Assembly: GCF_002215035.1 (NCBI RefSeq)
Contig: NZ_NKFP01000004.1
Coordinates: 1,055,726-1,119,725 of the forward strand
Length of the DNA stretch: 64,000 nt
From: Leptolyngbya ohadii IS1
GTDB taxonomy: Bacteria > Cyanobacteriota > Cyanobacteriia > Elainellales > Elainellaceae
Direction: 5' to 3'
The translations under genes and the position numbers were made by a program. The number at the start of each line of letters is the position of its first letter. The first letter of the stretch is position 1. Below the pieces are notes generated by a model that was given only the letters and a program-made list of their open reading frames with translations, had not been told where the DNA came from and ran no database searches. Positions 45,405 to 55,533 of this stretch are shown piece by piece.

Positions 45405-45525
45405 CATCTGAGCCTAGTGGGTGCTTTAGGAAACGATTTCGACAGTACACTCCCAGATTTCGAGTTCACGGTGCAGTGCGTACACCCCATTGCCTAACCT
45501 GCCCGCTCTGCGGAGTGGAGAGAAT
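45405..45525 (-). pseudogene. Decayed fragment of a glgA 5' end
   Basis: On the minus strand this intergenic stretch reads GRLGNGVYALHRELEIWECT, matching the intact GlgA2 segment GGLGDVVYGLSRELEIRGHA. At the DNA level 37 of 47 bases agree by my count over 45455-45501, and weaker similarity extends on both sides. Stops follow shortly after. Only about 35-40 codons remain, with no start or downstream part. Boundaries are approximate. Confidence 0.7.
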
Positions 45526-45584
45526 GAGTTTATTGCTGAAGCCGATCGTCTGAGCTAGAAAAGAACCAGGAATTTGAAAATACT

Positions 45585-46649
45585 ATGCGTCGAGCTAGAT
45601 TTGCGATCTACTTTGCCCTTGGTTTGTTTCTGGTCACGCTCTGTACGATCGTCTTGCTGATGGTGCAGGTTGCACCCGTGCGATCGAGTGCGCCGTTTAT
45701 GGGAATCGTGATCGATCCGGGTTCCCGTGCTTTTACCCAAACGCCGATCGATTCAGGTTCTAGTGCGCCAGTTGTTTATCTACCCAATCGCCTCTTTCGC
45801 TGCATCGATCAGAATCAGCAGTTTCGCTGTCAGGCAACTCTCCAAGATCAGCCGCTGCAAATGACGTTCGATCACGGCAAAGACTATATTTACTACCTGG
45901 AGAATTGTCGTGCGACCTATGCAGGGCAGGCAACAAACTGTCAGCCGGGATGGGGCGGCTACATGACGAATCGCGGCGTCCTGTTCTACTATTCGCTTAA
46001 CAGCGATCTGGGGCTAACTGTCCCCCAACTGCAAGCCATTCAGCAGCAGTACTGGCTCACAAACCTGATTGGCACGAGTGCGGAAGGATTACTCTGGATT
46101 GCAACCTGGGCGATCGCGCTGATTGGGGCACTGCTGGCGATCGGACTGAACTGGCTTGAAGATAATCGATTCACTCGCATTTTCACCAGCTTAAGCAGCG
46201 GCTTTGTGCTGGCTGTGTTTGTTCGATCCTGGCTGGGTGGACTTCCCTACGCCCTGCTGGCGCAATACGGCATAGATGAGGCAACCTGGAATCTGGTGCT
46301 GCCCGCTATCCAGCTCGCCGTCGGAGTCCTAGCTGCAATCCTGACGGGGCTGTACGTAAGTCGCCGCACTGGGTTCGCAGCCAGGGGAGCAACGAGCCTG
46401 ATGATGGGATTTACTGCCGCATCCTTTACCTGGTTCTTTGTGCCGACTTTCAGCCTGATGATTCCTGGGGGAGCGAGGCTGAGGCTTTTCCTAAGCTCGA
46501 TCGTCGGCATCGGCACCGTAATTCTGCTCTGGAAAAACGCTAGACGCTCGATCAAGATATTCTCCTCCGGCATGAGTGCGCTGGGAGCATTTACGATGCT
46601 GATGCTGTTCTTGCTTTACCTTTCGCTGAACCTGGGATTCGCAGACTAA
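45585..46649 (+). CDS. Hypothetical multi-pass membrane protein
   Basis: A 354-residue protein I do not recognise. It has an N-terminal membrane helix (FAIYFALGLFLVTLCTIVLL), an extracytoplasmic domain (about 35-160) with four Cys (RCIDQNQQFRC, ENCRATYAGQATNC) that may form two disulfides, and six further helices from about residue 170 to the end. Basic residues between helices fit an inner-membrane topology. The start ATG is clear. The neighbours are unrelated. Confidence 0.72.
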   Translation: MRRARFAIYFALGLFLVTLCTIVLLMVQVAPVRSSAPFMGIVIDPGSRAFTQTPIDSGSSAPVVYLPNRLFRCIDQNQQFRCQATLQDQPLQMTFDHGKDYIYYLENCRATYAGQATNCQPGWGGYMTNRGVLFYYSLNSDLGLTVPQLQAIQQQYWLTNLIGTSAEGLLWIATWAIALIGALLAIGLNWLEDNRFTRIFTSLSSGFVLAVFVRSWLGGLPYALLAQYGIDEATWNLVLPAIQLAVGVLAAILTGLYVSRRTGFAARGATSLMMGFTAASFTWFFVPTFSLMIPGGARLRLFLSSIVGIGTVILLWKNARRSIKIFSSGMSALGAFTMLMLFLLYLSLNLGFAD

Positions 46650-46674
46650 AAATCCTGGCTCCTTACATCTCCCC

Positions 46675-46983
46675 CTACATCTCGCGCTGATACTCTTCCA
46701 GCACATCCATTAGATGCACCTGCGACTGCATCGGTAGCAGTTCTGAAAGGGGCACGTCGAGCTTGCCGCCACCCAGTTTCACCGGAATCCTCTTCAGCAG
46801 ATCAAGCACCTGATTTTCCTGAAGTTTGCCGTCCTGAAGCAGCGGATAGAGTTGCTCTGCCAGAACTGTATGGAGATGGGCATCCCGCAGATACAGATGC
46901 CACTTGGCAACATCGATGTAGACATTCTCACCGATCGCCGCAGCCAGTTTTTCAATTGCTTCGTTGGTTGTTGCGTATGCCAT
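46675..46983 (-). CDS. DUF3181 family protein
   Basis: A 102-residue soluble protein of the cyanobacterial family DUF3181. TTNEAIEKLAAAIGENVYID, VAKWHLYLRDAHLHTVLAEQ, PVKLGGGKLDVPLSELLPM and LMDVLEEYQREM match my memory of the family; no function is known. The 112-bp repeat unit at 47009-47120 lies just upstream and will be in its leader if it is cotranscribed with the 2TM gene. Confidence 0.88.
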   Translation of the reverse strand: MAYATTNEAIEKLAAAIGENVYIDVAKWHLYLRDAHLHTVLAEQLYPLLQDGKLQENQVLDLLKRIPVKLGGGKLDVPLSELLPMQSQVHLMDVLEEYQREM

Positions 46984-47008
46984 AGGATATTTCCTCTTAA
47001 TGTTTTTT

Positions 47009-47120
47009 TATCGCGATATTAATGCGATCGCGACTGAGAAGGGCAATCTGACTCAGGGATATTCCCCCGCATTTCTCCTTCACAGTCTTTCTTCACGATG
47101 AGAGGCAACCTGGCGATCGA
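47009..47120 (-). repeat. 112-bp repeat unit, third copy
   Basis: Identical to 47590-47701 and, inverted, to 47488-47599. It begins with TCGCGAT, loop, ATCGCGA (a small hairpin at 47011-47033) and ends with GGCGATCGA. It fills the gap between the 2TM gene stop (47127) and the DUF3181 start (46983). Confidence 0.9.
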
Positions 47121-47126
47121 CCCTAC

Positions 47127-47396
47127 TTATCCATCTTTTTTTAACGAGGAGGGCGACGTTTCAGAGTAGTCTGCGATCGCAAAGATATACACAGCGTGGG
47201 CAACCAGCACCAGCCCCCACAGCCCGGTCATCCAGGTTAGCCACTCCCAGTTCGTATGCTGCAAATTGTGGACAAACCACAAGCCAGAGTTAACGGCAAT
47301 AAAAGAAGCAACATGAACTGCAAAATTCATCCGATCGTCCAGTTTGCGATAATCAGCATCTTTGCGATCGGGCTTGCGAGACCAACGGGGAGGCAT
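47127..47396 (-). CDS. 2TM domain protein
   Basis: An 89-residue protein with two membrane helices in a hairpin (FAVHVASFIAVNSGLWFVHN and MTGLWGLVLVAHAVYIFA) after a basic N-terminus (MPPRWSRKPDRKDADYRKLD). This is the bacterial 2TM domain pattern, sometimes fused to histidine kinases, here alone. No function is known. The gene is bracketed by two inverted copies of the 112-bp repeat. Confidence 0.82.
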   Translation of the reverse strand: MPPRWSRKPDRKDADYRKLDDRMNFAVHVASFIAVNSGLWFVHNLQHTNWEWLTWMTGLWGLVLVAHAVYIFAIADYSETSPSSLKKDG

Positions 47397-47448
47397 AGTG
47401 TTTGTGGGTATAGGGTTCTTTTTATAGCGTACTGCAAGGGGGAGAGGG

Positions 47449-47740
47449 GTGGATGGGTGGATGAGATAAAGAGTTTAACCTCAGTTCTCGATCGCCAGGT
47501 TGCCTCTCATCGTGAAGAAAGACTGTGAAGGAGAAATGCGGGGGAATATCCCTGAGTCAGATTGCCCTTCTCAGTCGCGATCGCATTAATATCGCGATAT
47601 TAATGCGATCGCGACTGAGAAGGGCAATCTGACTCAGGGATATTCCCCCGCATTTCTCCTTCACAGTCTTTCTTCACGATGAGAGGCAACCTGGCGATCG
47701 AGAACTGAGGTTAAACTCTTTATCTCACCCACCCATCCAC
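47449..47740. repeat. 292-bp palindrome with no spacer
   Basis: Arms 47449-47594 and 47595-47740 are inverted copies of 146 bp with one mismatch by my comparison (47461/47728). The centre is ATATCGCGATAT at 47589-47600. The outer ends merge into STRR-like simple sequence (GGATGGGTGG / CCACCCATCC). It lies between the DUF4142 and 2TM genes. Confidence 0.93.
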
Positions 47741-47790
47741 TCATCCACTCACCTACTCACCTACTCACCTACTCACCTACTCACCCACCC
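47741..47790. repeat. Octamer tandem repeat (STRR-like)
   Basis: About five copies of ACTCACCT with imperfect flanks (CACCCACCCATCTACT). It lies between the palindrome and the stop of the DUF4142 gene. Similar C/T-rich arrays are at 4160-4210, 17158-17213 and 38700-38765. Confidence 0.75.
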
Positions 47791-47795
47791 ATCTA

Positions 47796-48461
47796 CTACT
47801 GCACCGAAGTCCCCCTCGACTGCGGAGCCAGTGCATCTGCCGAGGCTGCGGAACCGTTGAACCGCTGGGCGACCTGGGCGAATTGATAGTTGGTGAGACC
47901 GGAGGCAGTGGTGAAGTGCTGGTTGATGATGGGCAGACCGCGATCGGCAAGGGCAACCAGATCGGGGTTTTGACCAAAGGCAGCTTCGCGCTGGAATAGG
48001 GCTGCATTTTCCAGGTGGGCGTTAATCCCGCCTTCGTTTAGAAATGCAGAGTCGAACTGAGTGCCGGAGAGGATAGAAAGCTGTGTCAGTGCAGCCTGAG
48101 CTTTGGGAGTGGGCTGGGTGGGAAGCGTGACGCCGACGGTGGAGGCAATCCGCTGTAGTTCCTGACTGACAAAGTTCTGTTCGTCGATTTCTGCTTGGGC
48201 AAACTGCTTGACCGTATCGCTAGTACCTTTTTGCAGAGCAAGCTGGGAGATGGCGATGTTGCCCAGACCCGCCTGAGCCGCTTCTACCATGAACTGCTGA
48301 TCGATCGCACTCAGCTGGCTGGAAGGTTGGGCAGTTGTCGTAGGCTGAGCCGCTTGCGTGGGGGCAGTGGGCGCAGTCGAAGGCGTTTGGGCAACAGAGC
48401 AGCCAACGGCGGCAAATAAACCGATCAGGACGAGGGCAAAGGACGTGAAAACTTTTCTCAT
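47796..48461 (-). CDS. DUF4142 lipoprotein
   Basis: The body matches DUF4142, a ferritin-like helical domain of periplasmic proteins: QQFMVEAAQAGLGNIAISQL, VKQFAQAEIDEQNFVSQELQ, LSGTQFDSAFLNEGGINAHL and the C-terminal HFTTASGLTNYQF. The ATG at 48461 gives MRKVFTSFALVLIGLFAAVGC, a lipoprotein signal with the lipidated Cys at residue 21, followed by a Thr/Pro/Gln linker. A longer in-frame start at 48650 is rejected because it places 63 unrelated residues before the signal. GGAG lies about 12 bp before the ATG. 221 residues. Confidence 0.86.
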   Translation of the reverse strand: MRKVFTSFALVLIGLFAAVGCSVAQTPSTAPTAPTQAAQPTTTAQPSSQLSAIDQQFMVEAAQAGLGNIAISQLALQKGTSDTVKQFAQAEIDEQNFVSQELQRIASTVGVTLPTQPTPKAQAALTQLSILSGTQFDSAFLNEGGINAHLENAALFQREAAFGQNPDLVALADRGLPIINQHFTTASGLTNYQFAQVAQRFNGSAASADALAPQSRGTSVQ

Positions 48462-48921
48462 TGCGGGTGAGGCTCCTAAAGGGGAAGAACTGAAGTCTGG
48501 AAGAGGGGGAACTTGAACGATCGCCCCAGTAGACCCAAAGGCAAAGACGATCGCCTCAGTTGCAGGATTCAATTGCAGGATGGAGTCATCCTTTCCTTCC
48601 AATGTTGAGATTCCGATCCAAAAACCCCTCGTTCTTCCGATAGGTTTCACTCCAGGAGGAAGCCTTACTGTAACGGCATTGCTGTAAGGGTGGCAGGCTT
48701 TAGAGGTCTGTTAAATCTCTGGGTAGATCTGTGGGTTAGATCTCTGGCAGATGTCCGGCATAATAGCGAGTCAACATAGGGCGATCGCAATTTGCAAAAT
48801 CACCCACGTAGGGACTTCAGGTTCAGGTTGCCAGGAAGCAATGCAATTGTAGTATTTAGCATACAAATGTAGTATATTGAAATTGGGTGGCATCGGTTCA
48901 CCCTGATTCAGGAGAAGTATC
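48462..48921. other. Gene-free divergent region
   Basis: A 460-bp gap between the DUF4142 lipoprotein and a secreted-protein gene. Positions 48700-48750 repeat GGTAGATCTGTGGGTTAGATCTCTGG. Just upstream of the right gene is a direct repeat TGTAGTATTTAGCATACAAATG, TGTAGTATATTG (48848-48878). No gene was seen. Confidence 0.45.
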
Positions 48922-49242
48922 ATGTTGAAGTTTGTTGCAGCTGTTGCCGCCACAGCCCTCATAAGCAGCACGGCACCCCTTGCTACTGCAACCCCCCGCT
49001 GGGAATATCAGGGCACTGCCGTTACGGGTGAACGAGTTTATCTAGATCTCAACTCCATCCGGTTTGAGGGACGCAGAGGCTACTTCTTTGACTACCGCAT
49101 TGGCAACGACTTCCTGGATGCCTATACGCCCTGTGACGGTCGCTGGCAGGTTGCAGATTCAAACGGGGTTTTTAGTGAGCTGATGCTGCCTCAGTCCGAA
49201 GCAACCCAAAGAATGCTCGATCGCGTTTGCGGATTTCGTTAG
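48922..49242 (+). CDS. Small secreted hypothetical protein
   Basis: A 106-residue protein with a signal peptide (MLKFVAAVAATALISSTAPL, cleavage near ATA). The mature part (RWEYQGTAVTGERVYLDLNS, GRRGYFFDYRIGNDFLD, DGRWQV) has the beta pattern of surface-adhesin-E-like domains seen in cyanobacteria. Two Cys (TPCDGR, RVCGFR) could make one disulfide. A good AGGAG-type ribosome site stands upstream. Function unknown. Confidence 0.75.
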   Translation: MLKFVAAVAATALISSTAPLATATPRWEYQGTAVTGERVYLDLNSIRFEGRRGYFFDYRIGNDFLDAYTPCDGRWQVADSNGVFSELMLPQSEATQRMLDRVCGFR

Positions 49243-49416
49243 GCGATCGTCGTTAAGCAATTGCGGAGGGGCAAAGTGGTGAAGAATAGGCTAACAAACC
49301 GGAGATGTGAAAATTGTTACTTTCGCAGTTCACAATACACGCCAAATCGAAAGAGTTGTAGTAGACTGCTCGTAAATGATTCTGTCATTTTGTCAATAAA
49401 CTTTTAGTATGTAAGG

Positions 49417-50748
49417 GTGACTGATTTGCACCGTCCCCTACGTTCATTAAGGCAAGGAAACTGGTTCAAGTTAATTTGCGGAGCCAGCTACCAGCATCTT
49501 CCCGCCGTTCGTTCCCTCGTTCTCGCCTACGCTCTTGCTGGAGCCGACTGTATTGATGTCGCCGCCGACCCAGCCGTGATTCATGCCGCTCAATCTGCCC
49601 TGCGATCGGCGATGAGCCTGCAAAAATCCGCCCAGCAGCGTGGCTTCCCGATGGATGGCTTGCCCTGGCTGATGGTCAGCCTTAACGATGGCGAAGACCC
49701 ACACTTCCGCAAAGCTGAATTTAATCCAGTTTACTGTCCGCCCGATTGCAGTCGTCCCTGTGAAAAAGTCTGTCCGGCACAGGCGATCGTGTTTAGTCGA
49801 GGAACCGATCGAGCGCCTGGGCACGTTGACAAACTTTCAGAGCGCGAGTTTTCAGGCGACCTTTCAGACGAGTTTTCAGGCGTAATTGATGACCAGTGCT
49901 ACGGCTGCGGTCGCTGTGTACCCATTTGTCCCTATGACCGGATTTCGACTCGCTCCTATGTCTTTGCGCCAGCGGCAGTGGCACCTCTGGTTCTGTCCGG
50001 CGTAGATGCGGTTGAGATCCACACGCAAATTGGGCGATTAGCAGACTTTAAGCGGCTCTGGCAGGCGATCGAGCCATTTGTGCCAACGCTGAAACTGATT
50101 GCCATTAGCTGTCCCGATGGGGAGGGCTATATCGATTATTTGTGGGCTTTGCACGATGTCATTTCTCCCTTACCCTGTGCTTTAATTTGGCAAACCGATG
50201 GCAGACCCATGAGTGGAGATATTGGCAACGGGGCAACCGCAGCGGCAGTTAAGCTAGGGCAGAAAGCGCTCTCAGCCAATTTGCCGGGATATATTCAGTT
50301 AGCTGGAGGTACGAATTCCTACACTGTGAGTAAACTCAAGTCATTAGGCTTGCTGGCACCCTATTTCGATTCAGACCCAACCGTCAGCGAACCCGCCAAG
50401 ACTATTGCCGGAATTGCTTATGGTAGCTATGCTCGAACCCTCCTCGCACCAATTCTGGAGCAGCTTGAACAATCCCTCGATCGTTCGGTTAAATCGAATG
50501 TAGCTCAATCTGATTTTGAGTCTAATTCTGAATTGAATTCTGGCTCCAGCTTTGTGTCGCTTCCGGTTGCCGAAGTCAAACACAACCTTGGACAAAACTT
50601 CGATGACCTCGAAGCAAAAGCTGCTTTGCAGCGGGAGGCTGTACTCCACCTGGAGGATTCCGAGCTTCTCTGGAAAGCGGTTCGCACTGCCCATACCCTC
50701 GTTTCCCAAATCAAACAGCCTATGACCGCCTTCGCCCCGTCCGGTTAA
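49417..50748 (+). CDS. ldpA: Light-dependent period protein LdpA
   Basis: Iron-sulfur protein of the cyanobacterial circadian input that senses cellular redox and affects period with CikA and KaiA. The 443 residues contain two ferredoxin-like Cys clusters: CPPDCSRPCEKVCPAQAI (about residues 107-124) and CYGCGRCVPICPYD (about 163-176). The N-terminus WFKLICGASYQHLPAVRSLV is typical. Between clusters lies a small in-frame duplication (FSGDLSDEFSG). The start is GTG at 49417, with AAGGG close by. It starts a two-gene unit with the R3H ATPase (45-bp gap). Confidence 0.92.
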   Translation: MTDLHRPLRSLRQGNWFKLICGASYQHLPAVRSLVLAYALAGADCIDVAADPAVIHAAQSALRSAMSLQKSAQQRGFPMDGLPWLMVSLNDGEDPHFRKAEFNPVYCPPDCSRPCEKVCPAQAIVFSRGTDRAPGHVDKLSEREFSGDLSDEFSGVIDDQCYGCGRCVPICPYDRISTRSYVFAPAAVAPLVLSGVDAVEIHTQIGRLADFKRLWQAIEPFVPTLKLIAISCPDGEGYIDYLWALHDVISPLPCALIWQTDGRPMSGDIGNGATAAAVKLGQKALSANLPGYIQLAGGTNSYTVSKLKSLGLLAPYFDSDPTVSEPAKTIAGIAYGSYARTLLAPILEQLEQSLDRSVKSNVAQSDFESNSELNSGSSFVSLPVAEVKHNLGQNFDDLEAKAALQREAVLHLEDSELLWKAVRTAHTLVSQIKQPMTAFAPSG

Positions 50749-50793
50749 CGTTTGATGCTTTTCTCCCAACCCATTCGGTGAATATCTAATCAG

Positions 50794-52707
<1,914 letters not shown>

Positions 52708-52805
52708 CCCGGTCGCTCAAGCTCTATAAACTTTTTCAGGAACAGCAGCCAACGGTGAAGTCCCAGGAGCACTCCTCCTGAGCCAGTAGATTCAAAAAAT
52801 GATTT

Positions 52806-52872
52806 GCCCCCATTTAGCTAGTTCTGCCGAACTTTACTCCGTTCGGTTCTCAAGAATTAGCAGAGTGGGGGC
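52806..52872. terminator. Three-tier hairpin between convergent genes
   Basis: Stem 1 GCCCCCA/TGGGGGC (52806-52812 with 52866-52872), stem 2 CTAGTTCT/AGAATTAG (52818-52825 with 52853-52860, one G-T pair), stem 3 CCGAAC/GTTCGG (52827-52832 with 52841-52846) around an 8-base loop. It lies between the R3H ATPase stop and the leftward membrane gene stop, so it may terminate both. T-rich flanks are weak. Confidence 0.6.
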
Positions 52873-52919
52873 TTAATTGAGGGGAAAGGCTGATGCGGCT
52901 CTTCATCCTACAGGCACTC

Positions 52920-53630
52920 CTATCCTTCCATAGCACTGCGGGAAATGTAGGAATGGACTGCTGTCAAACTAGTGTCAATGAAGTAGAACAGCCAGGCAAT
53001 AATTCCTAGAAACTTAAGTCCATCCTCCAGGAAAAATTCCTGTTCAGTGCTTAACAGGTTTGACAGGAATGGCAGTCCTTCAATTATCCTGTCCGTCAGC
53101 ATTGATATACCCAGAAACCCGATCGCCACAAAAAACAGGATAAAGTTTGTCTGAAGGATTGCTCTTCTGGATCTAAAGAGATACAAAACAAACACGGTGA
53201 TGTAAACGAGATAAATACTTTCTTCAGAAGCTCCTAATCGACTTGGAAAAACCTCTTCATGTAACATAAAAAAATCATCGATCATCAGCCCTAACGTAAC
53301 GAAACCAGAGAGAAGTAGAAAACTGGTGTTTGTTCTGTCTTTGTAATGGTGATTAATTACAGCAGCACTAAACAAACAGATAGCTGATGCAGCACATAGA
53401 CACAAGACTCCAAGATTTGAAAATAGCGCGAAATAAACTGGTATTTCAGCGATTGCAAAGACATCGCGTGATAGCAGAGGGAAAGGAAGGTTTGCTTGTA
53501 GCGCCATAATTAATAGAGCAATACAGGCAATGCTTACCACTAGCCAACTTCTAATTATCAAGTTGTTTCTGCTCGGATCAGGATGATTTCGCGCTTTTTT
53601 ATTCTTTGTATTATTTTGCAGCTCAGGCAT
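52920..53630 (-). CDS. Hypothetical membrane protein with DD-HE motif
   Basis: A 236-residue protein of unrecognised family with about six hydrophobic segments. Acidic and His residues cluster near the membrane faces: GLMIDDFFMLHEEVFPS (about 119-135) and EDGLKFLGIIAWLFYFID near the end, a spacing that could bind a metal as in some membrane hydrolases. This is a guess from pattern. Base composition is more AT-rich than in the neighbours, and codon use looks less typical, so lateral origin is possible. Confidence 0.7.
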   Translation of the reverse strand: MPELQNNTKNKKARNHPDPSRNNLIIRSWLVVSIACIALLIMALQANLPFPLLSRDVFAIAEIPVYFALFSNLGVLCLCAASAICLFSAAVINHHYKDRTNTSFLLLSGFVTLGLMIDDFFMLHEEVFPSRLGASEESIYLVYITVFVLYLFRSRRAILQTNFILFFVAIGFLGISMLTDRIIEGLPFLSNLLSTEQEFFLEDGLKFLGIIAWLFYFIDTSLTAVHSYISRSAMEG

Positions 53631-54120
53631 TTTTCCTCTGAGAGTTAGGTTGGGAATATATGCAATCGGTTAAGTTCAGGTTAAATGCATATTAAAGAGA
53701 AGTTTATTTCGTAAAAGTAAACTTCCCCTGGAAAGTAGTAAGTTTCTCAAGAAGAATGGCTGATTCTAGAGATAATTTCTCCGGATCGGTGATACTAGTG
53801 AAACGATCGTTTTTGCCAATAAAATCCCTATTCTGAAAAACTTTCAGCTATCCGGCTATTCTTCTTAAAAATTTTCCTTATTCCCTAGGAGCAGACAGAC
53901 ATAGTTAATTTCAAAAAGCGCCTAAAAAGCGACAAAAAATAAGGCGAACCGAAGTCCGCCAGAGGAAATTGAGTTAATTAGAGTGCAATCTTGATCAGTC
54001 TAATTCCAAGCCTCTGATTCCAAGCTGATTCGTGCAGAACCGAATCCCCGTTCCCCAGTGGAATGGGAAAAGCTATCGCTTGATTGAGTTTAGAAGCTGG
54101 CGATCGTCCTAGCCCTAGCC
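53631..54120. other. Gene-free AT-rich region
   Basis: A 490-bp gap, AT-rich, holding the glyA terminator at 53934-53960 and presumably the promoter of the leftward membrane gene. No gene on either strand was supported. Confidence 0.5.
53934..53960 (-). terminator. Rho-independent terminator after glyA (UUCG loop)
   Basis: On the minus strand GGCGGAC, loop TTCG, GTTCGCC (one G-T pair) followed by TTATTTTTT. A stable C(UUCG)G tetraloop stem plus T-run is a textbook intrinsic terminator. It lies 160 bp after the glyA stop. Confidence 0.88.
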
Positions 54121-55416
54121 CTACACTAGTGCCGGAACGGAGCTGCTGAGATGCGGGTAGAGCGGAAAACGACGGCAGAGATTTGCGACACGCTGACGGC
54201 AATCTTCTGCCACAGATTCGTCTTCAGGGTTGAGCAGACGATCGGCAATAATATTTCCAATCTCGGTGAACTCAGCCGCACCCATGCCGCGTGTGGTCAT
54301 GGCGGGAGAACCCAGGCGCAGACCGCTGGTGACAAAGGGCGATTCGGGGTCGAAGGGAACGGTGTTCTTGTTAGCGGTGATATTCACGTCGCTCACCAGT
54401 TGGTCGGCAACCTTGCCCGTCATGCCGATCGATCGCAGGTCTACCAGCATCAGGTGATTGTCTGTGCCGTTGGAGACGATCTTAAAGCCGCGATTTTGCA
54501 GTTGGGTTGCCATTGCCCGTGCGTTCTCGATCACCTGTGCCGAATAGGTCTTGAATTCTGGCTGGAGGGCTTCGCCGAAGGCAACTGCTTTTGCCGCGAC
54601 TACGTGCTCTAGAGGACCGCCCTGAGTACCGGGGAAGACGGATTTATCGAACTTCTTACCCAGATCGGCGTCGCGAGTCAGGATCAGTCCGCCACGAGGT
54701 CCGCGCAGGGTTTTGTGTGTCGTAGTGGTGACGACATCGCAGTAGGGGATTGGGTTCGGGTGCAGTCCAGCGGCAACCAATCCCGCAATGTGGGCAATGT
54801 CCGCCATTAGATACGCGCCGATTTCGTCGGCAATTTCGCGGAACTTGGCGAAGTCAATCACGCGGGGGTAGGCAGAATAGCCGCAAATCAGCAGTTTGGG
54901 GCGATGCTGAAGTGCCAGTGCCCGAATTTCGTCAAAATCGAGCTGTTCGGTTTCGCGACTGACGCCGTAGTGCTGTGCCTTAAACCATTTGCCGGAAACG
55001 TTCACCGGAGAACCGTGGGTCAGGTGTCCGCCGTGGGATAAATCCATGCCCATAAAGGTGTCGCCCGGTTCCAGCAGGGTCAGGAATACCGCAAAGTTTG
55101 CCTGAGCGCCGGAGTGGGGCTGGACGTTGGCATGGGCTGCGCCAAAAAGCTGCTTTGCCCGATCGATCGCAATTTCTTCGATCTGATCGACGAACTCGCA
55201 GCCGCCGTAGTACCGCTTGCTGGGCAGACCTTCAGCATATTTGTTCGTCAGAACGGAACCCTGTGCTGCCATGACTGCGGGAGAAGCAAAGTTCTCGCTG
55301 GCGATCAGCTCCAGGTGAATCTGCTGGCGATTTAGCTCTTTGTTAATCAGCCCGGCAACGAGCGGATCAGTTTGGTTGAGGATATCCAGATTCGTGTCAG
55401 TCACAAGCAACTCCAT
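54121..55416 (-). CDS. glyA: Serine hydroxymethyltransferase
   Basis: PLP enzyme that interconverts serine and glycine with tetrahydrofolate, giving one-carbon units and serving photorespiration. The 431 residues include IELIASENF-type start ([20 protein letters not shown]), [26 protein letters not shown] region, and the PLP Lys block [19 protein letters not shown]. The N-terminal five codons offer an alternative GTG start (VTDTNLDIL). Downstream is a strong terminator. It is read in the same direction as larE and aroQ, but gaps of 117 bp suggest its own promoter (TATATGAT-like boxes at 55508). Confidence 0.97.
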   Translation of the reverse strand: MELLVTDTNLDILNQTDPLVAGLINKELNRQQIHLELIASENFASPAVMAAQGSVLTNKYAEGLPSKRYYGGCEFVDQIEEIAIDRAKQLFGAAHANVQPHSGAQANFAVFLTLLEPGDTFMGMDLSHGGHLTHGSPVNVSGKWFKAQHYGVSRETEQLDFDEIRALALQHRPKLLICGYSAYPRVIDFAKFREIADEIGAYLMADIAHIAGLVAAGLHPNPIPYCDVVTTTTHKTLRGPRGGLILTRDADLGKKFDKSVFPGTQGGPLEHVVAAKAVAFGEALQPEFKTYSAQVIENARAMATQLQNRGFKIVSNGTDNHLMLVDLRSIGMTGKVADQLVSDVNITANKNTVPFDPESPFVTSGLRLGSPAMTTRGMGAAEFTEIGNIIADRLLNPEDESVAEDCRQRVANLCRRFPLYPHLSSSVPALV

Positions 55417-55533
55417 GAGGTTAGGGGAGGGAAACGGGCACGGGCATTCTGCGGTGAAGCAATTTGTTACTTTAGCTTCAGCAATAAATACCCCAAATCA
55501 TTTATCATATAGCGTCCGTTGAGCAGTGGAGAG

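Noticed and set aside
47741-47790. CRISPR array
   Set aside because: The repeat is an 8-bp tandem without spacers, and no cas gene is near. No CRISPR array was seen in the window.
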